Part shown: one piece after another, positions 9,195 to 17,873 of the stretch | Numbering within the stretch: position 1 is the stretch's first letter | Layout of the letters: every line of letters starts with the position of its first letter | NCBI GenBank assembly: GCA_014649575.1 | Contig: BMTH01000017.1 | Span: 1 to 64,000 of the forward strand | DNA length: 64,000 bases | Reading direction: 5' to 3' | Source: Streptomyces griseoincarnatus | GTDB taxonomy: Bacteria; Actinomycetota; Actinomycetes; Streptomycetales; Streptomycetaceae | Program-made: the position numbers and the translations under genes | Notes under the pieces: model-generated | The model's input: only the letters and a program-made list of their open reading frames with translations | Told to the model about the DNA's origin: nothing | Databases searched by the model: none

Positions 9195-10028
9195 TCAGAC
9201 CGGCGGCCAGGGGATGGCGGGCCAGCCGGTGCCCGGTTCCGGGTGGGTGCCGGAGGCGAGCAGGGCGTCCACGCGGGCGCGGGTGGCGTCGATCTCCGCG
9301 GGGGTGATCAGCGGGGTCAGGGCCGCGGTGAGGAGCCCGGAGGGCGCGAGGGCGTCCCTGAGGCGCTTGAGGACGTCCAGGGCCTCCTCGGGCAGGGGTT
9401 CCCCCGCCCAGCCCCACAGGAGTGTGCGCAGCTTGTTCTCGGTGTTGAAGGTGACCCCGTGGTCGATGCCGTAGAGGCGGCCGTCGGCCGTGGGCAGCAG
9501 GTGCCCGCCCTTGCGGTCGGCGTTGTTGATCACCGCGTCGAGCACGGAGAGGCGGCGCAGCCGGTCGTCGTCGGCGTGCACGAGCAGCGCGGTGCGGCCC
9601 TCGCCGACCTCGGCGAAACCGATCGCCTTCCAGCCCGGCTCCGGCTCCTCGCCGTCCACCAGGGCGAGCAGTTCGGCGCCGGGCCCGGTCTCGATCCACA
9701 GCTGGCACATGCCCTCGCCGTACGGCCCGTCGCGCAGCACCGTGGGCGGCACCAGGTCCCAGCCGGTCGCCCGGGACACCTCGTACGCGGCGGCCTCACG
9801 CCCGGCCAGGGTGCCGTCGGGGAAGTCCCACAGGGGCCGCTCCCCCGCGACTGGTTTGTAGACGCAGGCTGCCTCGCGGTCCTCGTGGGTGACGGTGCAG
9901 TACAGCGCGGCGTTCGACGCCTCGCGGATGCGTCCGCGCACGGTCAGCTCGCCACGGACGAGCAGCTCGGCCGCGGCCGGGTCGGTGGCGGTCACGCTCC
10001 GCGGCGGTATCCGTTCTGGCGCGGACAT
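9195..10028 (-). CDS. SCO1664-type conserved actinobacterial protein (TIGR03843 family, kinase-like)
   Basis: This 277-residue protein matches the SCO1664/TIGR03843 family as I remember it. The fold is thought to resemble PI3/PI4-kinase or HipA-type enzymes: ACVYKPVAGERPLWDFPDGTLAGREA resembles a nucleotide-binding Lys segment, and LDAVINNADRKGGHLL with YGIDHGVTFN resembles the catalytic D-x3-N and metal-binding Asp motifs. No biochemical role is known to me. Its start (ATG 10028) overlaps the DUF3090 gene end by 37 bases, indicating translational coupling. It lies immediately upstream of mshC in the same direction, a linkage kept in mycobacteria. Confidence 0.8.
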   Translation of the reverse strand: MSAPERIPPRSVTATDPAAAELLVRGELTVRGRIREASNAALYCTVTHEDREAACVYKPVAGERPLWDFPDGTLAGREAAAYEVSRATGWDLVPPTVLRDGPYGEGMCQLWIETGPGAELLALVDGEEPEPGWKAIGFAEVGEGRTALLVHADDDRLRRLSVLDAVINNADRKGGHLLPTADGRLYGIDHGVTFNTENKLRTLLWGWAGEPLPEEALDVLKRLRDALAPSGLLTAALTPLITPAEIDATRARVDALLASGTHPEPGTGWPAIPWPPV

Positions 10029-10582
10029 ACGTGTCCTTCCGGGTCGAGCGGGAGGCTGCACAGCGGGCACGGCGGCCGCCCCGCGTTGACGACGTCCAGG
10101 GCGCGCTTGGCGAAGGCCCGCGCCTGTGCCCCGGTGAGCATGACGCGGAGCATCGGCGGGCCGTTCTCCTCGTCCTGGAGCAGCCGCTCCTCCGCCTCGG
10201 CGAGGTCCTCGTCGGAGTCGGCGTCCAACTCGACGAGGGCCTGCGCCTCCACGATCATGCGCTGCTCCTCGCCGTCCCAGGCGAGCGCCATGGTGCCGAC
10301 GCGGAACTCCTCCTCCACGGGGGTGTCCAGCGGCGCGGTGTCGTGGATCTCGGTCGGCGCCATCGCGGGCACCGCCGCGCTGCCGCCGCTGCGGCGCACC
10401 ACCTCGTCGAGCAGTTCGTCCATCCGTTCGGCGAGCGCCGCGACCTGGGTCTTCTCCAGGGCCACGCTGGTCACCCGGGAGCCGGCTGAGGCCTGGAGGA
10501 AGAACGTACGGCGCCCTGGCAGTCCGACCGTGCCGGCCACGAAACGTTCCGGTTGGTCGTAGAGGAACACCTGACGGGACAC
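9992..10582 (-). CDS. DUF3090 family protein with C-terminal zinc-ribbon-like motif
   Basis: This 196-residue conserved actinobacterial protein of unknown function starts MSRQVFLYDQPERFVAGTVG, typical of DUF3090 (TIGR03847). A glutamate-rich middle region (about 125-150) precedes PPMLRVMLTGAQARAFAKRA. Near the C-terminus CPLCSLPLDPEGHVCPR has a Cys-x2-Cys plus His and Cys that could bind zinc. The gene overlaps the kinase-like gene by 37 bases and follows the histidine phosphatase by 87 bases, so the three are probably one transcript. Function is unassigned. Confidence 0.85.
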   Translation of the reverse strand: MSRQVFLYDQPERFVAGTVGLPGRRTFFLQASAGSRVTSVALEKTQVAALAERMDELLDEVVRRSGGSAAVPAMAPTEIHDTAPLDTPVEEEFRVGTMALAWDGEEQRMIVEAQALVELDADSDEDLAEAEERLLQDEENGPPMLRVMLTGAQARAFAKRALDVVNAGRPPCPLCSLPLDPEGHVCPRQNGYRRGA

Positions 10583-10669
10583 GTCCTGTCTCCATTGAGA
10601 GTCGGGGAACGGGCGGTGGGTGGGCCGCAGCGCAACCCTGCGGTCGCTTCACCCTACTGCGGGGAACGA

Positions 10670-11356
10670 TCACGGTGCGCCCGCGTCGCCCCCCACCGTG
10701 GCGTCGCCGGCCTGCGGCTCCTCGCGCGGCGCCAGGGACGCGAAGTCGCCGGTGTCGCCGAGCCGGAGGAGAAAGGGGCGCAGCCGGGTGTAACGGATCG
10801 CGGTGATGGAACACGGTTCCACGGAGATCCGCTGGAAGAGGTCGAGATGAAGTCCGAGGGCGTCAGCCACCAGGGACTTGATGATGTCGCCGTGCGAGCA
10901 CATCAGGTACACGGCGTCGGGTCCGTGGTCGCGCTCCACGCGCGCGTTCCACTCGCGCACCGCCTCGGCGGCGCGCGTCTGCATGGCGCGCATGGACTCC
11001 CCGCCGGGGAAGGCCGCGGCGGACGGGTGCGCCTGCACGACCTCCATGAGCGGCTCGTCCTTGAGCTCGGCGAGCTTGCGTCCGGTCCAGTCGCCGTAGT
11101 GGCACTCGCCGACGCGTTCGTCGGTGTGGTGGGTGAGGCCGGGGCGGGCCTGGAGCAGCGGGGCGACGGTCTCCCGGCAGCGGTCGAGCGGGCTGGTGAC
11201 GACCTCGGCCAGCGGCAGCGGGGCCAGCCGTCCGGGCAGGGCGGCGGCCTGTGCGGCGCCGCGGTCGTCGAGGTGCACGCCGGGCGTCCAGCCGGCGAGC
11301 AGTCCCTCGGTGTTGGCGGTGGATCGTCCGTGCCGGACCAGGAGCAACGTGGGCAT
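10670..11356 (-). CDS. Histidine phosphatase superfamily protein (MSMEG_4193-like)
   Basis: This 228-residue phosphatase carries the LLVRHGRSTAN motif with the catalytic His near residue 9, the second-half SPLDRCRETVAPL segment, Glu in DERVGECHYGDWTG, and the second catalytic His in MCSHGDIIKSLVADALG. The fold hydrolyses phosphate esters through a phosphohistidine; the substrate here is unknown. The start at 11356 was chosen because the RHG motif follows within ten residues; longer frames add unrelated sequence. It is the first gene of the group leading to mshC and is divergent from corA. Confidence 0.9.
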   Translation of the reverse strand: MPTLLLVRHGRSTANTEGLLAGWTPGVHLDDRGAAQAAALPGRLAPLPLAEVVTSPLDRCRETVAPLLQARPGLTHHTDERVGECHYGDWTGRKLAELKDEPLMEVVQAHPSAAAFPGGESMRAMQTRAAEAVREWNARVERDHGPDAVYLMCSHGDIIKSLVADALGLHLDLFQRISVEPCSITAIRYTRLRPFLLRLGDTGDFASLAPREEPQAGDATVGGDAGAP

Positions 11357-11463
11357 GCCGCCCAGGGTAGGCGTACGGACGTACGCGGGAACCGGGGCAT
11401 GAGGACGGCAGCGGAACGGATACGGGACGGCAGACCGGCTGCCGGGACGGGAGGACACGCTTC

Positions 11464-12459
11464 GTGATCGTCGACTGTGGCGTCTACCGGGAGGGGCACA
11501 GGTCGGAGGGGTCCCAGGACTTCTCCGACGCGTTGGAGCAGGCACGGTCGGCGGGAGGTTTCGTCTGGATCGGGCTGCACGAGCCGACGGCCGAGGAGTT
11601 CGACCTGGTCGCGCGGGAGTTCGGGCTGCATCCGCTGGCCGTGGAGGACGCCCTCAAGGCGCATCAGCGGCCCAAGCTGGAGGTGTACGACGACTCGGTC
11701 TTCGTGGTCCTGAAGCCGGTGGTGTACGAGCCGGACAGCGACACGGTGTCGTCCGGCGAGATCATGATCTTCCTCGGCGACTCGTTCGCCGTGAGCGTAC
11801 GGCACGGGCGGGGCGCCCCGCTGGAAGCGGTACGGGAGCGGCTGGAACGGGAGCCGGAGCTCCAGCGGGAGGGGGCCACGGCGGTGCTGTACGCGGTCGC
11901 CGACGCCGTGGTCGACCACTACCTGGAGGTGGCGACCGAGCTGCAGACCGACTTGGAGGAGCTGGAGACGGAGGTCTTCACCCCCGACGCGGGCGGCTCG
12001 CGGCACACGGCGTCGCGGATCTACGGCTTCAAGCGGCAGATCCTGGAGTTCCGCCGGGCGACGGTGCCGCTGACCGCGCCCATGGCCCGGCTGGCGGGGA
12101 CCGGCGCGCCGGCGCCGCGGGTGCCGTTCGTGGAGGAGGGCGCGCAGCCGTACTTCCGTGACGTCCACGACCACCTCACCCGCGTCAACGAGTCGGTGGA
12201 GGGCCTGGACCGGCTGGTGTCGGACGTGCTGTCGGCACATCTGGCGCAGGTCGGCGTCCAGCAGAACGACGACATGCGCAAGATCTCCGCGTGGGCGGCG
12301 ATGGCCGTGGTCCCCACGATGATCGCGGGGATCTACGGCATGAACTTCGAGCACATGCCCGAACTGCACTGGACGTGGTCGTACCCGGTGGTGATCGCGC
12401 TGATGGCCGCGCTCGAGGTGGTGCTGTTCCGCACGTTCAAACGCCGGGGGTGGCTGTAG
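11464..12459 (+). CDS. corA: CorA-type magnesium/cobalt transporter
   Basis: This 331-residue CorA family member moves divalent cations through a pentameric inner-membrane channel. A large acidic cytoplasmic N-terminal domain (for example WIGLHEPTAEEFD, HPLAVEDALKAHQRPK) leads to two C-terminal membrane helices, with the defining GMN selectivity motif in IYGMNFEHMPEL near residue 295. The tail ends RTFKRRGWL. The start is GTG 11464. It is convergent with the ferritin-like gene with only 12 bases between stops. Confidence 0.93.
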   Translation: MIVDCGVYREGHRSEGSQDFSDALEQARSAGGFVWIGLHEPTAEEFDLVAREFGLHPLAVEDALKAHQRPKLEVYDDSVFVVLKPVVYEPDSDTVSSGEIMIFLGDSFAVSVRHGRGAPLEAVRERLEREPELQREGATAVLYAVADAVVDHYLEVATELQTDLEELETEVFTPDAGGSRHTASRIYGFKRQILEFRRATVPLTAPMARLAGTGAPAPRVPFVEEGAQPYFRDVHDHLTRVNESVEGLDRLVSDVLSAHLAQVGVQQNDDMRKISAWAAMAVVPTMIAGIYGMNFEHMPELHWTWSYPVVIALMAALEVVLFRTFKRRGWL

Positions 12460-12471
12460 CGGACGAGGGGG

Positions 12472-13260
12472 TCAGGCCGCCTCCGGCTCCGGGGTGGCGG
12501 GGCCGCCCAGCGCGTCGCGCCGCTCGGGCATCCGCAGCGAGACCATCCGGCGCCGGCCGCCGAGGCGTTCGTACAGGTACACGGCGTGGATGCCGGCCGC
12601 GAGCAGCGCCGCCTTGGGCTTCGGCCAGCCGAGGATACGGCCCATGTGGGCCATCACGGCGAGGCTGACGTCGCGGTAGACGCGGATCTCGGCGAGCGCG
12701 CACTCGCGCAGGGTGCGCTGGATGACGCGGCCGTGTCCGGCGTAGGCGAAGCGGAGCAGTTCCTCGTGGCAGTAGGCGAGGTGGTTGTCCTCGTCGTCGG
12801 AGATCATCCTCACCGCGCGGCCGAGGTCGGGGTGGTCGGCGAAGTGCTTGCGCAACAGCTCCATCTGCTCGGAGGCGCGCTGCTCGGTGACCCGGCTGTG
12901 GGCGAGGTAGGTGACGATGTCCTGGACGGTCAGCGGCTCGTCGCGCTTGAGCTTGTCGTGGGCCAGGCCGATGCCGTTCCGCTCCAGCAGCATCGTGTAG
13001 TCGGTCTCCGGGGGCACCGGGACGGGGTCCAGACCGCGCTTCTTGAGCAGTGCGTTGAAGATACGGCCGTGCTTGTCCTCGTCGGCGCCGTGCCGGGTGA
13101 TCTTGGGGGCGAGGTCGCGCTGGCTCTCGGGCACGAGCGCCGCGATGCGGGCGTTCTCCCAGCCGCCCTGGGACTCGCCGCTGGCCGCGATCGAGCAGAA
13201 CAGCGCGAAGGACTCGTCGTGGTCGAGGATCTCCTGGAACAGGCTCTTCGCCGACAGCAT
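12472..13260 (-). CDS. Ferritin-like domain protein
   Basis: This 262-residue, mostly helical protein has two E-x2-H motifs, EDKH (61-64) and EDNH (157-160), with supporting Glu residues, the pattern of a four-helix ferritin-like diiron site. The reaction is unknown. I see no membrane segment or signal peptide. The ATG at 13260 begins MLSAKSLFQEILDHDESFALF; the longer open frame to 13380 has no family character. It is monocistronic, with LLM oxidoreductase upstream and corA convergent downstream. Confidence 0.8.
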   Translation of the reverse strand: MLSAKSLFQEILDHDESFALFCSIAASGESQGGWENARIAALVPESQRDLAPKITRHGADEDKHGRIFNALLKKRGLDPVPVPPETDYTMLLERNGIGLAHDKLKRDEPLTVQDIVTYLAHSRVTEQRASEQMELLRKHFADHPDLGRAVRMISDDEDNHLAYCHEELLRFAYAGHGRVIQRTLRECALAEIRVYRDVSLAVMAHMGRILGWPKPKAALLAAGIHAVYLYERLGGRRRMVSLRMPERRDALGGPATPEPEAA

Positions 13261-13501
13261 GGGGCCCACCTCTCCGCGGCGTCCGCGGTTCCGCGGTCCG
13301 CATGTCCTCAGTCGTCGCGAAGAAGGAGTCAAATGCGGCTCGGGACGTGCGGCAACAGGTGCGGCGGACAACTCCGCCAATTGGCGTACGTGCCGGGCGG
13401 CGGGCGGGTGACCCGGACGCGCGCGTGCGGGGGTCCGGGCGCTGGGGTGGGGCGCGCGGGGAGCCGTAACCCTGTCGGGGCGCGGGCGTTGTTGTGGGTG
13501 A

Positions 13502-13542
13502 CGGCCGTGGCGGGGTCGACCCCCGAGCCCCCACCACGGCCG
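13502..13542. repeat. Inverted repeat between ferritin-like and LLM genes
   Basis: Nine-base arms CGGCCGTGG (13502-13510) and CCACGGCCG (13534-13542) flank a GC-rich 23-base loop. It could be a second, weaker terminator behind the LLM gene. The remainder of 13261-13588 shows no gene. Confidence 0.4.
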
Positions 13543-13550
13543 CAGGACCT

Positions 13551-13581
13551 GGCCGCCGCCGCGGGGGACGCGGCGGCGGCC
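13551..13581 (-). terminator. Terminator of the LLM oxidoreductase gene
   Basis: A perfect 13-bp stem GGCCGCCGCCGCG (13551-13563 with 13569-13581) with a five-base loop lies eight bases beyond the stop of the minus-strand LLM gene. Confidence 0.75.
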
Positions 13582-13588
13582 GGACGGG

Positions 13589-14644
13589 TCAGGCCAGGCC
13601 CGCGCGCTCCAGGGCCTCGACGCCCGCGCGCAGCGAGGCCAGCCGCTCGTCGAGGGTGAAGCCGGCGGGCGCGAGGGTGAGGGTGGTGACCCCGGCGGCC
13701 GCGTAGGCCTTCATGCGGTCGGCGATGCGGTCGACCGAGCCGAGCAGGGTGGTGCGGTCGATCAGGTCGTGCGGGACGGCGGCCGCCGCGCCCTGCTTGT
13801 CGCCGGACAGGTACTTGTCCTGGATCTCGGCGGCCTCCCGCTCGTACCCCATCCGCTGGGCGAGCTGGTTGTAGAAGTTCTGCTTGCGGCTGCCCATGCC
13901 GCCGACGTACAGCGCCGTGTAGGGGCGGAAGGTGTCGGCGAGGGTGGCCACGTCCTTGTCGTCGCCCACGGCGAGCGGGACGGTCGGGCAGACGTCGAAG
14001 CCGTCGAGCGTCTTGCCGGCCTTCTCGCGGCCCGCGCGGATGTGCTTGACGGCCGTGTCCTCCAGGTGGTCGGCGGAGGGGAAGATCAGCAGGGCGCCGT
14101 CGGCGATCTCACCGGTCTGCTCGAGGTTCTTCGGACCGATCGCGGCGATGTACAGCGGGATGTGCTCGCGCTGCGGGTGCACGGTGAGCTTGAGGGGCTT
14201 GCCCGGGCCGCCGGGGAGGGGCAGGGTCCAGTGCTCGCCCTCGAAGGAGAGGCGCTCGCGGGTCATCGCCCTGCGGATGATCTCGACGTACTCGCGGGTG
14301 CGGGCGAGCGGCTTGTCGAACTTGACGCCGTACCAGCCCTCGGAGACCTGGGGCCCGGAGACGCCGAGGCCGAGGCGGAAACGGCCCTCGGAGAGCGAGT
14401 CGAGGGTGGCCGCGGTCATCGCGGTCATGGCCGGCTGGCGCGCCGGGATCTGGAAGATGGCCGAGCCGACGTCGATGCGCTCGGTGCGGGCGGCGACGAA
14501 GGCGAGGACGGTGGCGGCGTCGGAGCCGTAGGCCTCGGCGGCCCAGCAGACCGCGTAGCCGAGGCGGTCCGCCTCCTGGGCCACGGCGAGGTTGTCCGCG
14601 TCCATTCCGGCGCCCCAGTAGCCGAGGTTGATCCCTAGCTGCAT
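13589..14644 (-). CDS. LLM-class F420-dependent oxidoreductase
   Basis: This 351-residue luciferase-like TIM barrel protein starts MQLGINLGYWGAGMDADNL and includes TERIDVGSAIFQIPARQPAM and the DSLSEGRFRLGLGVSGPQV segment typical of the F420-dependent subgroup rather than the FMN type. Such enzymes transfer hydride to or from F420; the substrate cannot be told from sequence. A near-palindrome TTACCGATCAGTAA at 14657-14670 lies 13 bases before the start codon and could be an operator. Divergent from the aldo/keto reductase. Confidence 0.88.
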   Translation of the reverse strand: MQLGINLGYWGAGMDADNLAVAQEADRLGYAVCWAAEAYGSDAATVLAFVAARTERIDVGSAIFQIPARQPAMTAMTAATLDSLSEGRFRLGLGVSGPQVSEGWYGVKFDKPLARTREYVEIIRRAMTRERLSFEGEHWTLPLPGGPGKPLKLTVHPQREHIPLYIAAIGPKNLEQTGEIADGALLIFPSADHLEDTAVKHIRAGREKAGKTLDGFDVCPTVPLAVGDDKDVATLADTFRPYTALYVGGMGSRKQNFYNQLAQRMGYEREAAEIQDKYLSGDKQGAAAAVPHDLIDRTTLLGSVDRIADRMKAYAAAGVTTLTLAPAGFTLDERLASLRAGVEALERAGLA

Positions 14645-14656
14645 GGCCGTCTCCCC

Positions 14657-14670
14657 TTACCGATCAGTAA
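14657..14670. promoter_or_regulatory. Possible operator before the LLM gene
   Basis: TTACCGATCAGTAA is symmetric except at one base pair. On the minus strand a -10-like TATAAG lies just upstream (about 14689-14694), so the palindrome would sit at or just after the transcription start, a classic repressor position. No regulator gene is adjacent, so the binding protein is unknown. Confidence 0.4.
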
Positions 14671-14690
14671 CGTGACTTGCGCAGACCTTA

Positions 14691-14727
14691 TACCTCCCGC
14701 GCCCGCGAGGCAGGGGCGCGGGAGGTA
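14691..14727. repeat. Perfect 14-bp inverted repeat in the LLM/AKR divergent promoter region
   Basis: TACCTCCCGCGCCC (14691-14704) is exactly mirrored at 14714-14727, with a nine-base loop. It overlaps the TATACC/TATAAG box between two divergent genes, so it may be an operator rather than a terminator. Confidence 0.6.
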
Positions 14728-14832
14728 CGACCGCACGGGTCCGGCCGGGCGCGCGCGGGACCGCGCGACGCCCGGAAAACGGTTGTCCACAGCCCCCCAC
14801 ACGCACAGCTCCGGCCAGTAATCTCGGCGTTC

Positions 14833-15819
14833 ATGGAGCAGAGGCATCTCGGCCGTACCGGCCTGCGCGTGTCCCGGATCGGGCTCGGGACCCTCACCTG
14901 GGGCCGTGACACCGACGAGCACGACGCGGCAGAGCTCTTGAAGACGTTCTGGGACGCGGGCGGGACGCTGGTCGACACGGCGGACGTGTACGGCGACGGG
15001 GAGGCCGAGTACCTGCTCGGGCGGCTGATGGACGGTCTGGTGCCGCGCCGGGACCTGGTGATCTCGACGAAGGCCGGGAGCGTGCCCGACCCGGACCGCC
15101 GGTTCGACTGCTCACGCAGCCATCTGCTCTCCGCGCTCGACGCCTCGCTCGCCCGCCTCGGCACCGACCACGTCGACGTGTGGCACGTCCACGCCTACGA
15201 TCCGGCCACCCCGCTGGAGGAGACGCTCCAGGCGCTGGACATCGCCGTCGCCAGCGGGCGCGCGCGGTACGCGGGCGTGTCCAACTTCTGCGGCTGGCAG
15301 CTCGCCAAGGCCGCGGCCTGGCAGCTCGCCGTGCCGGGCGCGCGCACGCGTCTGGCGAGCACCCAGATGGAGTACTCGCTGCTGCAGCGCGGGGTGGAGC
15401 GGGAGGTGCTGCCCGCCGCGCTCGACCTCGGCATCGGCATGCTGCCGTCCTCCCCGCTCGGGCGGGGTGTGCTCACCGGCAAGTACCGCGGGGACGCCAC
15501 CCCGGCCGACTCCCGCGGCGCCTCGGAGCACCTCGCGCCGTTCGTCGCGCCGTACCTGGACGACACGGCGAGCCGGATCGTGGACGCGGTGACGACCGCG
15601 GCGGACGGGCTCGCGGTGACTGCGCTCCAGGTCGCGCTCGCCTGGGTCCGCGACCGGCCCGGGGTGACCGCGCCCATCGTCGGCGCGCGCACGGCGCAGC
15701 AGCTCACTGCGGCGTTGTCAGTGGAGACGCTTAGTCTTCCTGACGAGATCTGCCGGGCGCTCGACGACGTGTCGGCTCCGGTGCACCGCTATCCCGATCA
15801 CGACTGGAGCACGCTGTGA
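14833..15819 (+). CDS. Aldo/keto reductase
   Basis: This 328-residue NADPH-dependent reductase has the AKR barrel and tetrad: Asp and Tyr in VDTADVYGDGEAEYLLG, Lys in ISTKAG, and His in DVWHVHAYD; SSPLGRGVLTGKY and PIVGARTAQQL lie in the cofactor half. It resembles the YghZ/Tas-like group acting on aldehydes or ketones of unknown identity. ATG 14833 begins MEQRHLGRTGLRVSRIGLG, the normal N-terminus. Its TGA overlaps the GTG of the next gene (GTGA), so the two are translationally coupled. Confidence 0.9.
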   Translation: MEQRHLGRTGLRVSRIGLGTLTWGRDTDEHDAAELLKTFWDAGGTLVDTADVYGDGEAEYLLGRLMDGLVPRRDLVISTKAGSVPDPDRRFDCSRSHLLSALDASLARLGTDHVDVWHVHAYDPATPLEETLQALDIAVASGRARYAGVSNFCGWQLAKAAAWQLAVPGARTRLASTQMEYSLLQRGVEREVLPAALDLGIGMLPSSPLGRGVLTGKYRGDATPADSRGASEHLAPFVAPYLDDTASRIVDAVTTAADGLAVTALQVALAWVRDRPGVTAPIVGARTAQQLTAALSVETLSLPDEICRALDDVSAPVHRYPDHDWSTL

Positions 15820-17873
15820 GCACGCCGGAGACCCCTGAGGAGCCGCGGAGCGCGGACGACGGCACGCCCGCCGACGGCACGCCCGCCGAGGGCGCGCAGG
15901 TGTCCGAGGCCGAGGCGGAGCTGGCCGCGCAGCGTCTGGAGCGGGAGCGGATCGAGCGGCGCAAGGCGGAGCGGCAGGGTCCGATCGAGGCCGGCACCAA
16001 GCTCAGCGGCACGGCGGCCGACCTGCTCGCCGCCGTACGGGCCGTGGAGAGCGGCGAGAAGCCGTCGGCCACCGTGTTCGAGGAGGCCCGGCCCGCTCCG
16101 CGGCGCCCCGCGCCGGAGCCGGTGCGGCGGGCCCCGGTGGTCGTTCCCGAGGGACCGGCCGCGCCCGCCGAGGGCACCGTGGGCGGGGTGCGGGAGGTGC
16201 TGACGCGCGGCGGTGCGCCCGCCGCGCTCGCCGCGGCGGCGGCCGCGGCCCTGGGCGAGGGCGCCGCGGAGCTGCTGCGGGAGGACCCCTGGCAGCTGCT
16301 GCGGGTGCCGGGCGTCCGGCCCGAGCAGGCGGACGGGTTCGCCCGCGCGCTGCTCGGCGGTGAGGCCGGGCCCGGTGACGAGCGACGGGGCCGCGCGCTG
16401 ACCGTCTGGCTGCTGGAGCAGGCCGCGCCGGCCGGGCACACGGTGCTGGAGATGGCCGCGCTCACCGAGGCGCTGGGCCGTCAGGGCGTGCCCGGCCCGG
16501 AGGACGCGGTGCGGAACGCCATCGCCGAGGGGGACGTCCTCGTGTTCCAGGACGCCGTCGGCGAACCGGTCGGGGAGGACGAGGAGCAGCCCGTCCGGGT
16601 GCTGGTCGGTCTGGAGCGCTGCGCCCTCGCCGAGGAGAGCCTCGCCGACGGGCTGGCCCGGCTGGTCAGCTCGGCGCCCAAACAGGACGGTGCGGCCGAG
16701 GAGTGGGAGCGGGCCGCCGCCGCGGCGGAGGGCTCCGCGGCCGACCTGATCCGCGCGGCCTCCGGACACGGGCTGGTGCTGCACACCGGCGGCGAGGCGG
16801 CGCTGGCCGAGCCGGCGGCGCTGCTGGACGCGGCGCACGGCATGGGCCTGCGCGCCTGGGCCGCCACGCACAGCACGGTCGGGCGGGAGCGGTTCGCGTC
16901 CCGCGTACAGGGCCCGGGTGTGGCCACGGTCGCCGGGCTGCTGTCCGGCTCGGAGGGGCCCGGGCGGGACCCTGAGGGTGCGCTGGCCGTGGACCTGCTG
17001 GTGGTGCTGGACGCGCCGCAGCTGGACGTGGAGACCGCCGCGCTGCTCACGGAGTCCTTGCCGGACGGGGCGCGGCTGGTGCTGTCCGGCGATCCGGCGG
17101 TGCTGTGGTCGGTCGGTCCCGGGCGGGTGTTCGCGGACCTGCTGGCGGCGCGGGCCTGCCCGCAGGTCGCCTCCCGGCGCCCGGACCCGGGGCCGCTGGG
17201 CGAGCTGGTCTCGGGCGTCGGCGTCGGCGAGCTGCTCCAGGTGGAGGCCCCCGAGAAGGAGGTCGTCATCGTGCCGGTGCGGGACGCGGGCGAGGCGGTG
17301 CACCGGACCGTGCAGCTGGTGGCGGACTCGGTGCCGCGCGCCATCGGCGTGCCGGCCGAGGAGACGCAGGTGATCACCCCGGGCCACGGGGGCGCGGTCG
17401 GCACTCGTGTGCTGAACGCGGCGCTGAAGGACCGGCTGAACCCAGGCCCGGGCCGCTTCGCCGGCTTCGACCCCGGCGACCGGGTGGCGTGGTCCCCGGT
17501 CCCCGGACGCACGCTCCCGGGCCGGGTGGTCGGGGCGGACGCCGAGGGCCTGCGCCTGGACTGTGCGGGCGAGACGGTCGTCGTGCCGCGGGACCGGGTG
17601 GAGCAGACGGTCCGCCACGGGTGGGCGCTGACCGCGCACCAGGCGGTGGGCTCCCGCTGGCCCGCGGCGGTCGTGGTCCTCCCCGGCGACGCGGTCCCCG
17701 CCCTGAACCGCCCCTGGATCTACACGGCCTTCAGTCGAGCCGACCGCCACCTGTCGGTGGTCCACGGAGTCGACCAGGCCCTCCAGCGAGCGGTCACAGA
17801 CATCCCGGCGAAGCCGCGCACGACACGTCTGCCTGCGCTGCTGGCGCCGCAGTTGCCGGGGGCGGCGGAGTAG
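15816..17873 (+). CDS. RecD2-like helix-hairpin-helix protein with a degenerate P-loop
   Basis: This 685-residue protein has the layout of RecD2-type helicases: a low-complexity N-terminus (1-120), a helix-hairpin-helix-like region (about 150-180, LLREDPWQLLRVPGVRPEQAD), then helicase-like domains. The Walker A position reads HTGGEAALAE (323-332) where GGPGTGKT is expected, and the Walker B/DEAQ region reads VVLDAPQLD (397-404). Downstream SF1B landmarks persist, for example LTAHQAVGSRWPAAVVV and YTAFSRADRHLSVVHG. I infer loss of ATPase activity with retention of the fold, perhaps for DNA binding. It is coupled to the aldo/keto reductase by a GTGA overlap. Confidence 0.75.
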   Translation: MSTPETPEEPRSADDGTPADGTPAEGAQVSEAEAELAAQRLERERIERRKAERQGPIEAGTKLSGTAADLLAAVRAVESGEKPSATVFEEARPAPRRPAPEPVRRAPVVVPEGPAAPAEGTVGGVREVLTRGGAPAALAAAAAAALGEGAAELLREDPWQLLRVPGVRPEQADGFARALLGGEAGPGDERRGRALTVWLLEQAAPAGHTVLEMAALTEALGRQGVPGPEDAVRNAIAEGDVLVFQDAVGEPVGEDEEQPVRVLVGLERCALAEESLADGLARLVSSAPKQDGAAEEWERAAAAAEGSAADLIRAASGHGLVLHTGGEAALAEPAALLDAAHGMGLRAWAATHSTVGRERFASRVQGPGVATVAGLLSGSEGPGRDPEGALAVDLLVVLDAPQLDVETAALLTESLPDGARLVLSGDPAVLWSVGPGRVFADLLAARACPQVASRRPDPGPLGELVSGVGVGELLQVEAPEKEVVIVPVRDAGEAVHRTVQLVADSVPRAIGVPAEETQVITPGHGGAVGTRVLNAALKDRLNPGPGRFAGFDPGDRVAWSPVPGRTLPGRVVGADAEGLRLDCAGETVVVPRDRVEQTVRHGWALTAHQAVGSRWPAAVVVLPGDAVPALNRPWIYTAFSRADRHLSVVHGVDQALQRAVTDIPAKPRTTRLPALLAPQLPGAAE

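Noticed and set aside
2270..14672. The 12-mer CGATCAGTAACG at both 2270-2281 and 14661-14672
   Set aside because: Twelve-base matches are expected by chance in a window of this size and base composition, and the first copy shows no palindrome.
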